64,000 nucleotides of DNA from Pseudomonadota bacterium (GCA_018241725.1 JAFEDI010000038.1:1-64000); one strand, 5' to 3'. Counted from the first letter of the stretch, positions 24,773 to 35,121 are shown. Notes: generated by a model from the letters alone, not told the origin. Program-made: numbers and translations.

Positions 24773-26074
24773 TTAAGCCGCATTACCCATCAAGTCGTCA
24801 AAAGAAGTGGCGACATCGGTCGTCTTGGCATTGCTGACGACCCACTCGACCACATTGTCCTCGATCACCAGAGCCTCGGCCTGGGCCAGGCGCTGGGGCT
24901 GCGAGTAGTACCAGCTCACGACCTCAGTCGGGTCTTCGTAGCTTGCTGCAAAATCTTCGATCACTGCACGGATCTGTTCGGGCTTGGCGTGCAATTCCTT
25001 GCTCTTGACCAGCTCGGACATGATCAGGCCCAGCTTGACGCGACGCACGGCCTGCTCAGCGAACCAGGCGGGCTCGATCGGCAGATCCTTGGTCTTCATG
25101 CCGCGGGCTTCGAAATCTTTCTTGGCGTTTTCAGCCAGTTGCTGGGACTCCTGCTCGACCAGCGCCTTCGGCACTTCGATCGGGTGGGTGTCGATCAGCA
25201 CGTTCATCACACGCTCCTTGAGCTTGGCCTGCACGCGGCGCTTTACTTCGCGCTCGAGGTTGGCCTTCACTTCTTCGCGCATCTTGGTCACATCACCGTC
25301 GACGATGCCCAGGGTCTTGGCGAATTCGGCATCGACTTCGGGCAGCTGGGGCTCTTCGACCTTCTTCAGCGCGACTTCGAACTGCACGGTCTGACCAGCC
25401 AGATGGGTAGCGTGGTAATCGGCCGGGAAGGTCATGTCGAAAGTTTTGCTCTCGCCGACGTTCAGACCCAGCACAGCGGTTTCGAAATCCTTGAGCATCT
25501 GGCCGCCGCCGATCACGAACGGGAAATCGGTCGCCTTGCCGCCGTCGAACTCGACGCCATCCTTGCGGCCGGTGAAGTCCACCGTCACGCGGTCGCCGTC
25601 CTGAGCAGCGCGCTCGACCGGCACAAAATTGGTGCGCTGTTTGCGCAGCACGTCCAGGGTCTTGTCCACTTCGGCGTCGCCGACAGCCAGTTGGGGACGT
25701 TCGACTTCCTGGCCGCTCACGTCACTGATCACGACTTCCGGGTAGACCTCGAAAACTGCGCTGAATTCCAGCACGTCGGTCGCGGTGGATTCCTTCGGCT
25801 CGATGCTCGGATAGCCGGCCACGCGCAGGCTCTGGGCGCGGATCTGTTCGCCAAGGGCCTTTTCGACGGCAGCGCCGATGGCCTCGGAGCGGGCCTGCGG
25901 GCCATAGGACTGGGCGACCAGACGGTACGGCACCTTGCCCGGACGGAAGCCCGGCATCTTGACGGTACGAGCCATCTGCTTCAGACGCGCCTCGACATCC
26001 TTGTCGATTTCGGACAGCGGGACGGACATGTCGATACGGCGCTCGAGCGCGCTCACGGTAACCTGGTTGCTCAT
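24773..26074 (-). CDS. tig: Trigger factor
   Basis: A 433-residue ribosome-bound chaperone and peptidyl-prolyl isomerase. The N-terminal domain has the ribosome-binding signature GFRPGKVP; residues about 150-240 form the FKBP-type PPIase domain (GDRVTVDFTGRKDGVEFDGG; FVIGGGQML); the rest is the helical substrate cradle. The start MSNQVTV at 26074 is preferred; the frame runs 20 codons further upstream without family support. First gene of the tig-clpP-clpX group. Confidence 0.96.
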   Translation of the reverse strand: MSNQVTVSALERRIDMSVPLSEIDKDVEARLKQMARTVKMPGFRPGKVPYRLVAQSYGPQARSEAIGAAVEKALGEQIRAQSLRVAGYPSIEPKESTATDVLEFSAVFEVYPEVVISDVSGQEVERPQLAVGDAEVDKTLDVLRKQRTNFVPVERAAQDGDRVTVDFTGRKDGVEFDGGKATDFPFVIGGGQMLKDFETAVLGLNVGESKTFDMTFPADYHATHLAGQTVQFEVALKKVEEPQLPEVDAEFAKTLGIVDGDVTKMREEVKANLEREVKRRVQAKLKERVMNVLIDTHPIEVPKALVEQESQQLAENAKKDFEARGMKTKDLPIEPAWFAEQAVRRVKLGLIMSELVKSKELHAKPEQIRAVIEDFAASYEDPTEVVSWYYSQPQRLAQAEALVIEDNVVEWVVSNAKTTDVATSFDDLMGNAA

Positions 26075-26461
26075 GAAAAGATAATTCCCTGATCGTTCTT
26101 GACAAAAACGCTCCGCAAGCAGGACAGGCAACACTTAGCAAAACATGTGCCGCTTATCTCTTCCTGCCGGACAGAGTCGTCGGAAAAACCTTTAGTCTAA
26201 CACAGGCCTTTGCTCCGTCCGCAGCCCCCGCGCCAGTGCTTGGCTTTAGGGCGATAGATGTGAAAAACTGCCCCACGCAATGCGGAACTCCATTTATCTT
26301 TCTGCTATCACATGGAGTGAAATGGCCGTGTCCGTCAGCCTCCACGGCAAGTGCGACTAGCTTCACGAGGTGCTCAAGTATCTGCGTCATCAACCGTATG
26401 TCCTGTACATACATGGCGACCCCGGCGCCCCGGTCCGGGTCCGTGCCCCAGGAGACCTTAG
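26075..26461. other. Divergent region between tig and prkA
   Basis: No sure gene. It must hold the promoters of tig (minus) and prkA (plus). Before prkA there is a plus-strand frame from ATG 26322 broken by a TAG at 26358-26360, which then runs (LHEVLKYLRHQPYVLYIHGD) to a TGA overlapping the prkA ATG. It may be a broken small leader gene. AGGAGA precedes the prkA start. Confidence 0.4.
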
Positions 26462-28384
26462 ATGAGTATCTTTACCAGCTTCCAGGCCCGCTTCGAGTCC
26501 GCCAAGGAAGAGGAAATGTCGGTCCAGGAATACCTGGAACTGTGCAAATCCGAACCCGTGGCCTACGCGACGTCCGCCGAGCGCATGCTGCAGGCCATCG
26601 GCCAACCGGAGCTCGTCGACACCCGGCTCGATCCACGCCTGTCGCGCATCTTTTCCAACAAGATGATCAAGATCTATCCCGCCTTCCGTGACTTCTACGG
26701 AATGGAGGAATCGATAGAGAACATCGTGTCGTATTTCCGACATGCGGCGCAGGGACTGGAGGAAAAGAAACAGATCCTCTACCTCCTCGGCCCCGTCGGC
26801 GGTGGCAAGAGCTCCCTGGCCGAGAAGCTGAAGAGCCTGGTGGAAAAGATCCCGTTTTACGCAATCAAGGGTTCGCCGGTGCACGAATCGCCGCTGGGCC
26901 TGTTCAGCTCGGTCGAGGATGGGGCGATCCTGGAGGACGACTATGGGATTCCACGTCGCTACCTCAACACCATCATGAGCCCGTGGGCGGTCAAACGCCT
27001 CCATGAGTTCAACGGCGACATCACCAAGTTCCGCGTCGTCAAGCTGCGTCCCTCGGTGCTGCGCCAGATCGCGGTTGCCAAGACCGAACCGGGCGACGAG
27101 AACAACCAGGACATTTCGTCCCTCGTCGGCAAGATCGACATCCGCAAACTCGAGCAATACTCCCAGGACGATCCGGACGCCTACTCTTACTCCGGCGGCC
27201 TGTGCCTGGCCAACCGGGGCCTGCTCGAATTCGTCGAAATGTTCAAGGCGCCGATCAAGGTGCTGCACCCGCTGCTTACCGCGACCCAGGAAGGCAACTA
27301 CAAGGGCACCGAAGGCTTCGGCGCAATCCCCTTCGACGGCATCGTGATGGCCCACTCCAACGAGTCCGAGTGGATGGCCTTCCGCAACAACCGCAACAAC
27401 GAGGCCTTCCTCGACCGCATCTACACCGTGAAGGTGCCGTACTGCCTGCGGATTTCCGACGAGATCCGCATCTACGACAAGCTGCTGGCCCACAGCTCCC
27501 TGTCCAACGCCCCCTGCGCCCCGGACACCCTCAAGATGATGGCCCAGTTCGCGGTGCTGTCGCGGCTCAAGGAACCCGAGAACTCGAGCATCTTCTCCAA
27601 GATGCGTGTCTACGACGGCGAGAACCTGAAGGACACCGATCCCAAGGCCAAGAGCTACCAGGAATACCGCGACTACGCGGGCGTGGACGAAGGCATGAAC
27701 GGCCTGTCCACCCGCTTCGCGTTCAAGGTGCTATCCAAGGTCTTCAACTTCGACCACCGGGAAGTGGCGGCCAATCCGGTACACCTGATGTACGTGCTGG
27801 AACAGCAGATCGCCCAGGAACAATACCCGCCGGAGAACGAAGCCCGCTACCTGGCCTTCATCAAGGAGTTCCTCGCTCCGCGCTACGCCGAGTTCATTGG
27901 CAAGGAAATCCAGACCGCCTACCTGGAGAGCTACAGCGAGTACGGCCAGAACATCTTCGACCGCTACGTCACCTACGCCGACTTCTGGATCCAGGATCAG
28001 GAATACCGGGACCAGAACACCGGCGAGATCCTCGACCGCAACGCACTCAACGACGAGCTGGAGAAGATTGAGAAACCGGCAGGTATCAGCAACCCGAAGG
28101 ACTTCCGCAACGAGGTGGTCAACTTCGTGCTGCGGGCGCGCGCCAAGAACAGCGGCAAGAACCCCAGTTGGACCAGCTACGAGAAGCTGCGGGCGGTCAT
28201 CGAGAAGAAGATGTTCTCCAACACCGAGGACCTGCTGCCCGTCATCAGCTTCAATGCCAAGGCCAGCGGGGACGAACAGAAGAAGCACCAGAACTTCGTC
28301 AATCGCATGATCGAAAAGGGCTACACCGAGAAGCAGGTACGCTTGCTGTGCGAATGGTATTTGCGCGTCCGCAAGTCGTCTTGA
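26462..28384 (+). CDS. prkA: PrkA-type serine protein kinase (YeaG)
   Basis: A 640-residue protein with an AAA+ domain in the first 390 residues (Walker A LGPVGGGKSSLAEKLK at 109-124) and a C-terminal PrkA kinase-like domain that also contains nucleotide-binding features (FINRMIEKGYTEKQVRLLCE near the end). In E. coli YeaG acts in stationary phase and nitrogen stress; in Bacillus PrkA has protease-like and kinase reports, so the biochemistry is still debated. It leads a conserved three-gene unit with yeaH and spoVR. The start at 26462 has AGGAGA seven bases ahead. Confidence 0.93.
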   Translation: MSIFTSFQARFESAKEEEMSVQEYLELCKSEPVAYATSAERMLQAIGQPELVDTRLDPRLSRIFSNKMIKIYPAFRDFYGMEESIENIVSYFRHAAQGLEEKKQILYLLGPVGGGKSSLAEKLKSLVEKIPFYAIKGSPVHESPLGLFSSVEDGAILEDDYGIPRRYLNTIMSPWAVKRLHEFNGDITKFRVVKLRPSVLRQIAVAKTEPGDENNQDISSLVGKIDIRKLEQYSQDDPDAYSYSGGLCLANRGLLEFVEMFKAPIKVLHPLLTATQEGNYKGTEGFGAIPFDGIVMAHSNESEWMAFRNNRNNEAFLDRIYTVKVPYCLRISDEIRIYDKLLAHSSLSNAPCAPDTLKMMAQFAVLSRLKEPENSSIFSKMRVYDGENLKDTDPKAKSYQEYRDYAGVDEGMNGLSTRFAFKVLSKVFNFDHREVAANPVHLMYVLEQQIAQEQYPPENEARYLAFIKEFLAPRYAEFIGKEIQTAYLESYSEYGQNIFDRYVTYADFWIQDQEYRDQNTGEILDRNALNDELEKIEKPAGISNPKDFRNEVVNFVLRARAKNSGKNPSWTSYEKLRAVIEKKMFSNTEDLLPVISFNAKASGDEQKKHQNFVNRMIEKGYTEKQVRLLCEWYLRVRKSS

Positions 28385-28448
28385 TCGTCCGCTCGTCGGC
28401 GCCCAACCGGGCGGCCGACGGTGAACGCCAACAATTCGGGAGGCTCGA

Positions 28449-29717
28449 ATGGTTCGTATCATCGACCGCCGGTTCGACAGCAAGAACAAGAGTGCTGTAA
28501 ACCGGCAGCGATTCATGCGCCGCTTCAAGAACCAGATCCGCGAAGCCGTGGCCGACGCAATATCCGGCCGCTCCATCAAGGATCTGGACAACGGCGAGAG
28601 TGTCACCATTCCGTCAAAGGACCTGTCTGAGCCACAATTCCATCATGGCCGCGGCGGCATCTGGGAAAACGTCTTCACCGGCAACGACCAGTTCTCGTCA
28701 GGCGACCAGATCAACCGGCCGCAAGGTGGTGGTGGAGGCGGAACCGGTAAGGGCAAGGCCAGCAAGGACGGCGAAGGCGAGGACGATTTCGTCTTCAACC
28801 TGTCGCGCGAGGAATTTCTCGACGTCTTTTTCGACGACCTGGCCTTGCCCAACCTGGTCAAGACCCAGCTTGCCCGCATCCATGAGTACAAGAGCCAGCG
28901 CGCCGGCTTCACCAACGACGGTACCCCGGCCAACATCAACGTGGTCCGCTCCCTGCGGGGCGCGCTGGGCCGCCGGCTGGCCCTCGGCTCGCCCTACCGC
29001 GGCCAGTTACGGGAACTTCAGCAGCAGCTCGAGGAACTGCTTGAGACACGTCCAGAGGATGATCCGGAAGTCCTCAGGCTGAAGGAGGAGATCGGCATCC
29101 TGCGCGCCAAGATCGAGGCCATCCCCTTCATCGACACCTTCGACCTGCGTTACAACAACCGGATCAAGGTGCCCAAGCCGACCACCCAGGCCGTGATGTT
29201 CTGCATCATGGACGTGTCCGGCTCGATGGACGAGGACAAGAAGGCCACGGCCAAGCGCTTCTTCATGCTGCTCTACCTGTTCCTGACGCGCACCTACGAG
29301 CACATCGAAGTGGTATTCATCCGCCACCACACGATCGCCAAGGAAGTGAACGAGGAAGACTTCTTCCACTCCCGGGAGTCTGGCGGCACGGTCGTTTCCA
29401 GCGCGCTCGAGATGATGAAGGACATCTTGCACGCCCGTTACCTGAACGGAGCCTGGAACGTATACGGCGCCCAGGCCTCGGACGGCGACAACTGGGAGAA
29501 CGATTCGCCGCACTGTCGCGAACTGCTCGCCGACACCATCCTGCCCTTCGTCCAGTATTTCGCCTACATCGAGATTACCCCGGGTGAGCCGCAGAACCTG
29601 TGGCGGGAATACGAAAAACTGATCGGCACCCACGCCAACTTCGCCATGCAGCACATCGAGGGCCTGCCGGACATCTATCCGGTGTTCCGGGAACTTTTCA
29701 AGAAGAAACTCGTATGA
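28449..29717 (+). CDS. yeaH: YeaH/DUF444 von Willebrand-type protein
   Basis: A 422-residue DUF444 protein. The N-terminus is basic ([20 protein letters not shown]), followed by a glycine/lysine-rich linker ([20 protein letters not shown]) and a von Willebrand factor A-like domain with the metal site [11 protein letters not shown] and a later threonine/serine region. It works with PrkA, probably as its adaptor or substrate; the function is not settled. It starts 64 bases after prkA and overlaps spoVR by four bases (ATGA). Confidence 0.93.
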   Translation: MVRIIDRRFDSKNKSAVNRQRFMRRFKNQIREAVADAISGRSIKDLDNGESVTIPSKDLSEPQFHHGRGGIWENVFTGNDQFSSGDQINRPQGGGGGGTGKGKASKDGEGEDDFVFNLSREEFLDVFFDDLALPNLVKTQLARIHEYKSQRAGFTNDGTPANINVVRSLRGALGRRLALGSPYRGQLRELQQQLEELLETRPEDDPEVLRLKEEIGILRAKIEAIPFIDTFDLRYNNRIKVPKPTTQAVMFCIMDVSGSMDEDKKATAKRFFMLLYLFLTRTYEHIEVVFIRHHTIAKEVNEEDFFHSRESGGTVVSSALEMMKDILHARYLNGAWNVYGAQASDGDNWENDSPHCRELLADTILPFVQYFAYIEITPGEPQNLWREYEKLIGTHANFAMQHIEGLPDIYPVFRELFKKKLV

Positions 29718-31246
29718 GCGCGAAAAGACAAAAACGGAAACAGCCCCTGCCCGCCCCCGGCGAATGGACATTCGAACTGATCGAGGCCTACCACGCCGAG
29801 ATCGACCGTGTGGCCAGGAACTATGGGCTGGACACCTATCCCACCCAGATCGAGCTGATCACTTCCGAGCAGATGATGGACGCCTACTCGTCGGTAGGCA
29901 TGCCGGTCAATTACCACCACTGGTCCTTCGGCAAGAGCTTCCTGCAGACGGAGAAGAGCTACCGGCGCGGGCAGATGGGACTGGCCTACGAGATCGTCAT
30001 CAACTCCAACCCCTGCATCGCGTATCTCATGGAAGAAAACACCATGACGATGCAGGCGCTGGTGATCGCCCACGCGGCCTACGGCCACAACAGCTTCTTC
30101 AAGGGCAACTACCTTTTCAAGCAGTGGACCAATGCCGACGCGATCATCGACTACCTGATCTTCGCCCGCAATTACCTCACCGAGTGTGAGGAGCGCTACG
30201 GCGAGGAGGAGGTCGAACTGCTGCTCGATTCCTGTCACGCGCTGATGAACGTCGGCGTCGACCGCTACAAGCGCCCCGAAAAGCTGTCCCTCAACAAGGA
30301 ACTGACCCGCCAGCGGGAACGCGCCGAATACCTGCAGAGCCAGGTCAACGACCTGTGGCGGACGCTACCAACGGCCCACGTCAAAACCCAAGCCGTGGAG
30401 GAAAGGCGCTTTCCCTCGGAACCCCAGGAGAACCTGCTCTATTTCATAGAGAAGAACGCACCGCTGCTTGAGCCCTGGCAACGCGAGGTGGTGCGTATCG
30501 TCCGCAAGGTTGGACAATACTTCTTCCCGCAGCGCCAGACCCAGGTCATGAACGAAGGCTGGGCCACCTACTGGCATTACACCCTCATCAACACGCTGTA
30601 CGACGAGGGCCTGCTCGCGGACAACTTCATGCTGGAGTTCCTGCACTCCCACACCAACGTCGTCTATCAACCCAGCTACAACGAACCCTGGTATCACGGC
30701 CTCAACCCCTACGCGCTGGGCTTTGCGATGTGGCAGGACATCCGCCGGATCTGCGAAAACCCCACCGACGAGGACCGCTACTGGTTTCCGGACATCGCCG
30801 GCAGCGACTGGCGGGAAACCTTCGACTTCGCGATGCGCAACTTCAAGGACGAGAGCTTCATCGCCCAGTTTCTGTCACCCAAGGTCATGCGTGACTTCCG
30901 CCTGTTCGCGATCCTGGACGACGACAAGGAGTCCAAGCTCAAGGTGTCCGCGATCCACGACGAGGAAGGTTATCGCCGGGTGCGGGAGATTCTGTCCGAC
31001 AACTACAACCTGGGCAGCCGCGAACCCAATCTGCAGGTCTGGAATGTGGACCTGCGCGGCGACCGCTCACTGACGTTGCGCCACCAGGCCTATCAACGCC
31101 GCCCACTCAGTGGCGATGCGGACGAAGTGCTGAAACACGTCGCCCGCCTGTGGGGTTTCGCAGTGCGCATGGAAGTCGCCCGCGAAGACGGCTCGGTGGA
31201 AGTCCTTCACGAGTGCCGCCAGGAAAGGCGCAAGACCGACACCTAA
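29714..31246 (+). CDS. spoVR: SpoVR-family protein (YcgB)
   Basis: A 510-residue soluble protein of the SpoVR family, named after a Bacillus spore-cortex gene but widespread in non-sporulating proteobacteria next to prkA and yeaH. Conserved segments include [53 protein letters not shown] and [10 protein letters not shown]; the histidines and glutamates of HWSFGK, HNSFF and [10 protein letters not shown] suggest a metal site, which is my inference. ATG 29714 is used because it overlaps the yeaH stop; the open frame further upstream is antisense-like. Confidence 0.92.
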   Translation: MSAKRQKRKQPLPAPGEWTFELIEAYHAEIDRVARNYGLDTYPTQIELITSEQMMDAYSSVGMPVNYHHWSFGKSFLQTEKSYRRGQMGLAYEIVINSNPCIAYLMEENTMTMQALVIAHAAYGHNSFFKGNYLFKQWTNADAIIDYLIFARNYLTECEERYGEEEVELLLDSCHALMNVGVDRYKRPEKLSLNKELTRQRERAEYLQSQVNDLWRTLPTAHVKTQAVEERRFPSEPQENLLYFIEKNAPLLEPWQREVVRIVRKVGQYFFPQRQTQVMNEGWATYWHYTLINTLYDEGLLADNFMLEFLHSHTNVVYQPSYNEPWYHGLNPYALGFAMWQDIRRICENPTDEDRYWFPDIAGSDWRETFDFAMRNFKDESFIAQFLSPKVMRDFRLFAILDDDKESKLKVSAIHDEEGYRRVREILSDNYNLGSREPNLQVWNVDLRGDRSLTLRHQAYQRRPLSGDADEVLKHVARLWGFAVRMEVAREDGSVEVLHECRQERRKTDT

Positions 31247-32463
31247 GGCTGGAACGCCCCGGGCACGGCCGGCAAGCCATCCGGCAGTGCCCGGCTCCGG
31301 GCAGAATGTACGTACTCTCTACGGGGAACGAGAGGAACACCTTCCAAGCTACCGGGGTCCACCGGCCCAGGGCCGTCCTCCAGCTGGAAGCCGTACGTAC
31401 CGGGAGCCAGAAACGAATCGGTATCTGCCCTGGAGATCACTCGATTCCCGAACTCGGCGGGGAAGATGACATCGCGCCACGGCAACTGCCCCTCTTGAAT
31501 ACGGCTGCCCGCCTCTCTCAATTGATTTTCGACACACTTCAATCGATTGCAAGTGCGGACCAACAAGTTGTTGAAGGTCCTCACCGCGACACGCTCGGGT
31601 GTCCACACCTTCAGGAACTCTCCCCCAGCCGACAGTCCATCCACCAAGGTATTGCTGGAGAGAACGACGCTATTCCGCTCATACGGCAGACCTTCGGCTC
31701 CGAAGGCAATCATGCGTTTATTTTCGGTGGCCACCGACTGCTGAATCAGGTTGCCGATCACTATCGCCACGCCACCATTGGGAAACTCCAGTTCATAGCT
31801 CGCTCGCCCTCCGTTCTCGTCGGTCAGCCGGTTGTATTCGATCAGACTGAAACGCGCCCGGCTCTTTAGCAGATGGCCGATCAAGCCGTGATGAAAGTAG
31901 CTGCCACGGACCTCCAGCCGAGCGATACGCCCTGCGTAAAGCAAGTGACTCAAACGGGGCGTCGCCAGGACACCATGGGAAAACTCCGAGTCCTCGACGA
32001 TCAGTACCAGGGAATCCCGGTTGGCCGTCAGAATGCCCATTTCGTTGTCGTCGAACAGGCAGTTACGCACCGTCAGCCGCCCCTGCTCGTGGCGGATACC
32101 CGAGCCGTTGAGATCCGGCACCCGCGCGCCCCTGAAGACGATGTTCTCGATGAGTACATCGGTGCCACGAACGACCCAGATGCCCTTGCCCTCGGCGCTC
32201 TGCCCAGCCGCCACCAAAACCGGGCGGCCTCCGACACCGCGAATCGTCAGGTGAGCTTGGGGCCACACAGCTACCGCCGCATCCCCCTGGTAGTTAGCCG
32301 CAACGATTTCCACAACATCACCATCCTTGGCTACTCGCGCGGCCTCGGCGATGCTGCGGATGGACTCATTTGGCCCCACCCGTAACGTTGCCGCCCACCC
32401 CACTCCACCGACAAGCCACAGCATCACCGCCAGCACCAACCTCTGCATCACATTCATCCGCAC
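31243..32463 (-). CDS. Secreted right-handed parallel beta-helix protein
   Basis: A protein of about 400 residues with a signal peptide (MQRLVLAVMLWLVGGVGWA, cut after GWA). The mature part opens with LRVGPNESIRSIAEAARVAK and DGDVVEIVAANYQGD, the start typical of pectate-lyase-like beta-helices, and then shows repeated turns with N/D and hydrophobic ladders (IENIVFRGARV, LTVRNCLFDDNEMGI, LEVRGSYFHHGLIGH). No catalytic residues of a known lyase could be assigned. It is convergent with spoVR, sharing stop-codon bases. The start may be at the second or third Met. Possibly a polysaccharide-binding or -degrading envelope protein. Confidence 0.75.
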   Translation of the reverse strand: MRMNVMQRLVLAVMLWLVGGVGWAATLRVGPNESIRSIAEAARVAKDGDVVEIVAANYQGDAAVAVWPQAHLTIRGVGGRPVLVAAGQSAEGKGIWVVRGTDVLIENIVFRGARVPDLNGSGIRHEQGRLTVRNCLFDDNEMGILTANRDSLVLIVEDSEFSHGVLATPRLSHLLYAGRIARLEVRGSYFHHGLIGHLLKSRARFSLIEYNRLTDENGGRASYELEFPNGGVAIVIGNLIQQSVATENKRMIAFGAEGLPYERNSVVLSSNTLVDGLSAGGEFLKVWTPERVAVRTFNNLLVRTCNRLKCVENQLREAGSRIQEGQLPWRDVIFPAEFGNRVISRADTDSFLAPGTYGFQLEDGPGPVDPGSLEGVPLVPRREYVHSARSRALPDGLPAVPGAFQP

Positions 32464-32510
32464 ACTCCCATCCTGACCCTCAATCGACGTCCGCCGATTA
32501 GAATAGCGAA

Positions 32511-33515
32511 ATGTCCGCCGTAAACTTTCACCAAATCCTCGGCGTTGCCCCTGACGCGACCGCTGCAGAGATCAAGCGCGCCTACAAACGCCTCGCCATG
32601 CGCTGGCATCCAGACCGCAATCCAGCGCCTGAAGCCCACGAGGAGTTCCGGCGCGTCCGGGAAGCATTCGAGCGCCTGACGCGCCCAGCGGAGCCCGAGA
32701 TCGAAGTCGGGGCCGACCACGCTGACGACACGCCCACTGATCCTGCGCCCGCCAAAGGCGAAGATCGCAGAATGGAAGTCGCCGTTGACCTGCTCGAAGC
32801 GGCCCGCGGGGGAACAATCTCGATCACTCTCGATGGCCGTGTCGACTGCGACGACTGTGACGGCAGCGGCCAACGCAACTACGGCCGCACCACCATGTGC
32901 TCCCATTGTCACGGCAGCGGCCGGGTGCGCGGCAAGACGGGGCTCAAGCCCTGCCCCTACTGCCATGGCAAAGGCTTTACCACCGATCACCGCTGCCCGA
33001 GTTGTGATGGACGGGGCTGGCACCCAGCCGAACGCCAGCTCGCGGTCAGCCTGCCCCCGGCAATGCTTCCGGGCGACGAACTACGCATTGCCGGACAAGG
33101 CGGAGCGGCTCCCGAAGGCGGCACGCCGGGCGACCTCTACCTGACAATTCGGGCACATCCCCACGCCCTGTTCCGCCTCGACCGGCACGACATCCACGTC
33201 ACGGTGCCGGTCAGCATCTTCCGGCTCCTCGCTGGTGGCACCATCGAAGCGCCCGACCTCGACGGCCTACGGGAAGTCCTGCTGCCGGAGATGGCTGGCA
33301 AACAGCCGATCCGCGTTCCCCAGGCCGGCTTTCCCGGCCGGGGCCGCAGGCATGCCGGCGACCTCGTGATACACCTCGCCCCCCAATACCCTTGCTTCCT
33401 GAGCAAGGAACAAAAAGCCATGCTCGAAATGGCAGAACAGGTTCTTCAGCACCAACTCGAATCCCAGAGCCCTGCGCTCGCCCAGTGGAAAGAGATGCTG
33501 GAAAACCATCGCTGA
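32511..33515 (+). CDS. DnaJ-like co-chaperone without G/F region
   Basis: A 334-residue type I-like J protein. The J domain at 5-60 contains HPD (LAMRWHPDRNPAPE). It is followed directly, without the Gly/Phe-rich linker of DnaJ, by an acidic stretch and a zinc domain with four CxxCxGxG-type repeats (CDDCDGSG, CSHCHGSG, CPYCHGKG, CPSCDGRG), then two client-binding beta domains. It should stimulate an Hsp70 ATPase. It is shorter than true DnaJ (about 375) and lies alone, away from dnaK, just before trhP. A possible -10 box TAGAAT precedes it. Confidence 0.85.
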   Translation: MSAVNFHQILGVAPDATAAEIKRAYKRLAMRWHPDRNPAPEAHEEFRRVREAFERLTRPAEPEIEVGADHADDTPTDPAPAKGEDRRMEVAVDLLEAARGGTISITLDGRVDCDDCDGSGQRNYGRTTMCSHCHGSGRVRGKTGLKPCPYCHGKGFTTDHRCPSCDGRGWHPAERQLAVSLPPAMLPGDELRIAGQGGAAPEGGTPGDLYLTIRAHPHALFRLDRHDIHVTVPVSIFRLLAGGTIEAPDLDGLREVLLPEMAGKQPIRVPQAGFPGRGRRHAGDLVIHLAPQYPCFLSKEQKAMLEMAEQVLQHQLESQSPALAQWKEMLENHR

Positions 33516-33542
33516 CTCATCGCCCCAACCCGAATACCTTTC

Positions 33543-34805
33543 ATGCCTCAGAAACACCCGGAACTCCTCGCGCCGGCCGGCTCGCTGGCCATGCTCGACA
33601 CCGCCTTCGCATTTGGCGCCGACGCCATTTACGCCGGTCAACCGCGCTACTCCCTGCGCGTGCGCAACAACGACTTCGGCGACCTGCCGGTCCTCGCCGA
33701 CGGCATCCAGCGCGCCCGCACGCTCGGCAAGCGCTTCTACGTGGTTGCCAACATCTACCCCCACGGCGCCAAGATCAAGACCTTCATCAAGGACATCGCG
33801 CCGGTCATCGCCCTCAAGCCCGACGCCCTGATCATGTCGGACCCCGGCCTGATCCTGATGGTCCGTGAAAACTTCCCAGACATGCCGATCCACCTGTCGG
33901 TTCAGGCCAACACCGTCAACGCCGCCGCCGTGCGCTTCTGGAAGATGGCTGGCATCTCCCGGGTGATCCTGTCCCGCGAACTATCCCTGGACGAGATAGC
34001 CAGCATCCGCCAGGACTGTCCCGACACCGAACTGGAGGTCTTCATTCACGGTGCACTGTGCATCGCCTACTCCGGACGCTGCCTGCTGTCGGGCTACTTC
34101 AACCATCGGGACCCCAACCAGGGCACCTGCACCAACTCCTGCCGCTGGGACTTCAAGACCCACGAAGCCAAGAGCTGCGGCGCCGGCGATGTCCATCTGC
34201 TGGAGGAGCCCCATAAGCGTCCTGGGGAGTACATGCCCATCGAAGAAGACGAACACGGCACCTACATCCTGAACTCCAAGGACTTGCGCGCCATCGAACA
34301 CGTCCAGCGTCTCACCGAGATCGGCATCGACTCCTTCAAGATCGAAGGCCGCACGAAAAGCCCCTACTACGTTGCACGCACCTGCCAGGCCTATCGCCAG
34401 GCTATCGACGACGCCGTGGCCGGCCGCAGCCTCGACCCGGTCTTGCTCGGCCAACTCGAGGGACTCGCCAACCGCGGCTACACTGACGGCTTCTACCAAC
34501 GCCACACGCCCCACGAAACCCAGAACTACCTGCGCGGCCACTCGGAGTCGAACCGCAGCATCTACGTCGGCGACGTCATCGGCTACGACAGCGAGCGAGG
34601 TCTCGCCGAGGTCGCATCCAAGAACGCCTTCGCAGTCGGCGACCGCCTGGAGCTGATCCACCCGAATGGCAATCGGGAAGTCGGCGTCACCCGCCTCCTG
34701 ACTGCCAATGGCACCGAGATCCAGCGCGTGCCGGGCAGCGACCACCGGGCTTGGCTTCCGCTCCCACCGGACAGTGTCGGCGCTTTCATCGCCCGCTTTC
34801 TGTAA
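33543..34805 (+). CDS. trhP: tRNA 5-hydroxyuridine hydroxylase (U32 family, YegQ)
   Basis: A 420-residue U32-family protein. The family signature is EVFIHGALCIAYSGRCLLSG; further cysteines (GTCTNSCRW) probably hold an iron-sulfur cluster. In E. coli TrhP uses prephenate to hydroxylate uridine 34 of certain tRNAs to ho5U, the first step to cmo5U and related wobble bases. An N-terminal barrel (ELLAPAGSLAMLDTAFAFGA) and C-terminal small barrel (VGDRLELIHPNG) are present. It follows the DnaJ-like gene by 27 bases and is probably cotranscribed. Confidence 0.9.
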   Translation: MPQKHPELLAPAGSLAMLDTAFAFGADAIYAGQPRYSLRVRNNDFGDLPVLADGIQRARTLGKRFYVVANIYPHGAKIKTFIKDIAPVIALKPDALIMSDPGLILMVRENFPDMPIHLSVQANTVNAAAVRFWKMAGISRVILSRELSLDEIASIRQDCPDTELEVFIHGALCIAYSGRCLLSGYFNHRDPNQGTCTNSCRWDFKTHEAKSCGAGDVHLLEEPHKRPGEYMPIEEDEHGTYILNSKDLRAIEHVQRLTEIGIDSFKIEGRTKSPYYVARTCQAYRQAIDDAVAGRSLDPVLLGQLEGLANRGYTDGFYQRHTPHETQNYLRGHSESNRSIYVGDVIGYDSERGLAEVASKNAFAVGDRLELIHPNGNREVGVTRLLTANGTEIQRVPGSDHRAWLPLPPDSVGAFIARFL

Positions 34806-34818
34806 GCCCTCGGCAATC

Positions 34819-34847
34819 TTGCACAAGACACTGAAATAGTTCAGAAT
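34819..34847 (+). promoter_or_regulatory. rpmE promoter
   Basis: TTGCAC (34819-34824), a 17-base spacer and CAGAAT (34842-34847) form a good sigma-70 promoter 56 bases before the rpmE start codon. Confidence 0.6.
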
Positions 34848-34902
34848 GGTCGGCTTCCGGGTGGCCAAATTCACCACCCACGTACTACACAAAGGACCCG
34901 CG

Positions 34903-35121
34903 ATGAAAGCCGATACCCATCCTAACTACACCGAAGTGCAAGTGACCTGCTCCTGCGGCCACGTCTTCATGACCCGTTCCACCATGGGCAAGCCCCAATA
35001 CCACGTGGAAGTCTGCTCCGCCTGCCATCCGTTCTACACTGGCAAGCAGAAGATCGTTGACACCGCTGGCCGTGTCGAGCGCTTCCGTCAGAAGTACGGT
35101 TCCGTTCAGCGCCTGGGCTAA
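34903..35121 (+). CDS. rpmE: Ribosomal protein L31 (zinc-binding form)
   Basis: A 72-residue 50S subunit protein at the central protuberance. The zinc ligands CSCGH and CSACH mark the C+ form that is replaced by a zinc-free paralog under zinc limitation. [20 protein letters not shown] is the conserved C-terminal helix region. ATG 34903 gives the family start MKADTHPNY and follows AAAGGA. Confidence 0.96.
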   Translation: MKADTHPNYTEVQVTCSCGHVFMTRSTMGKPQYHVEVCSACHPFYTGKQKIVDTAGRVERFRQKYGSVQRLG

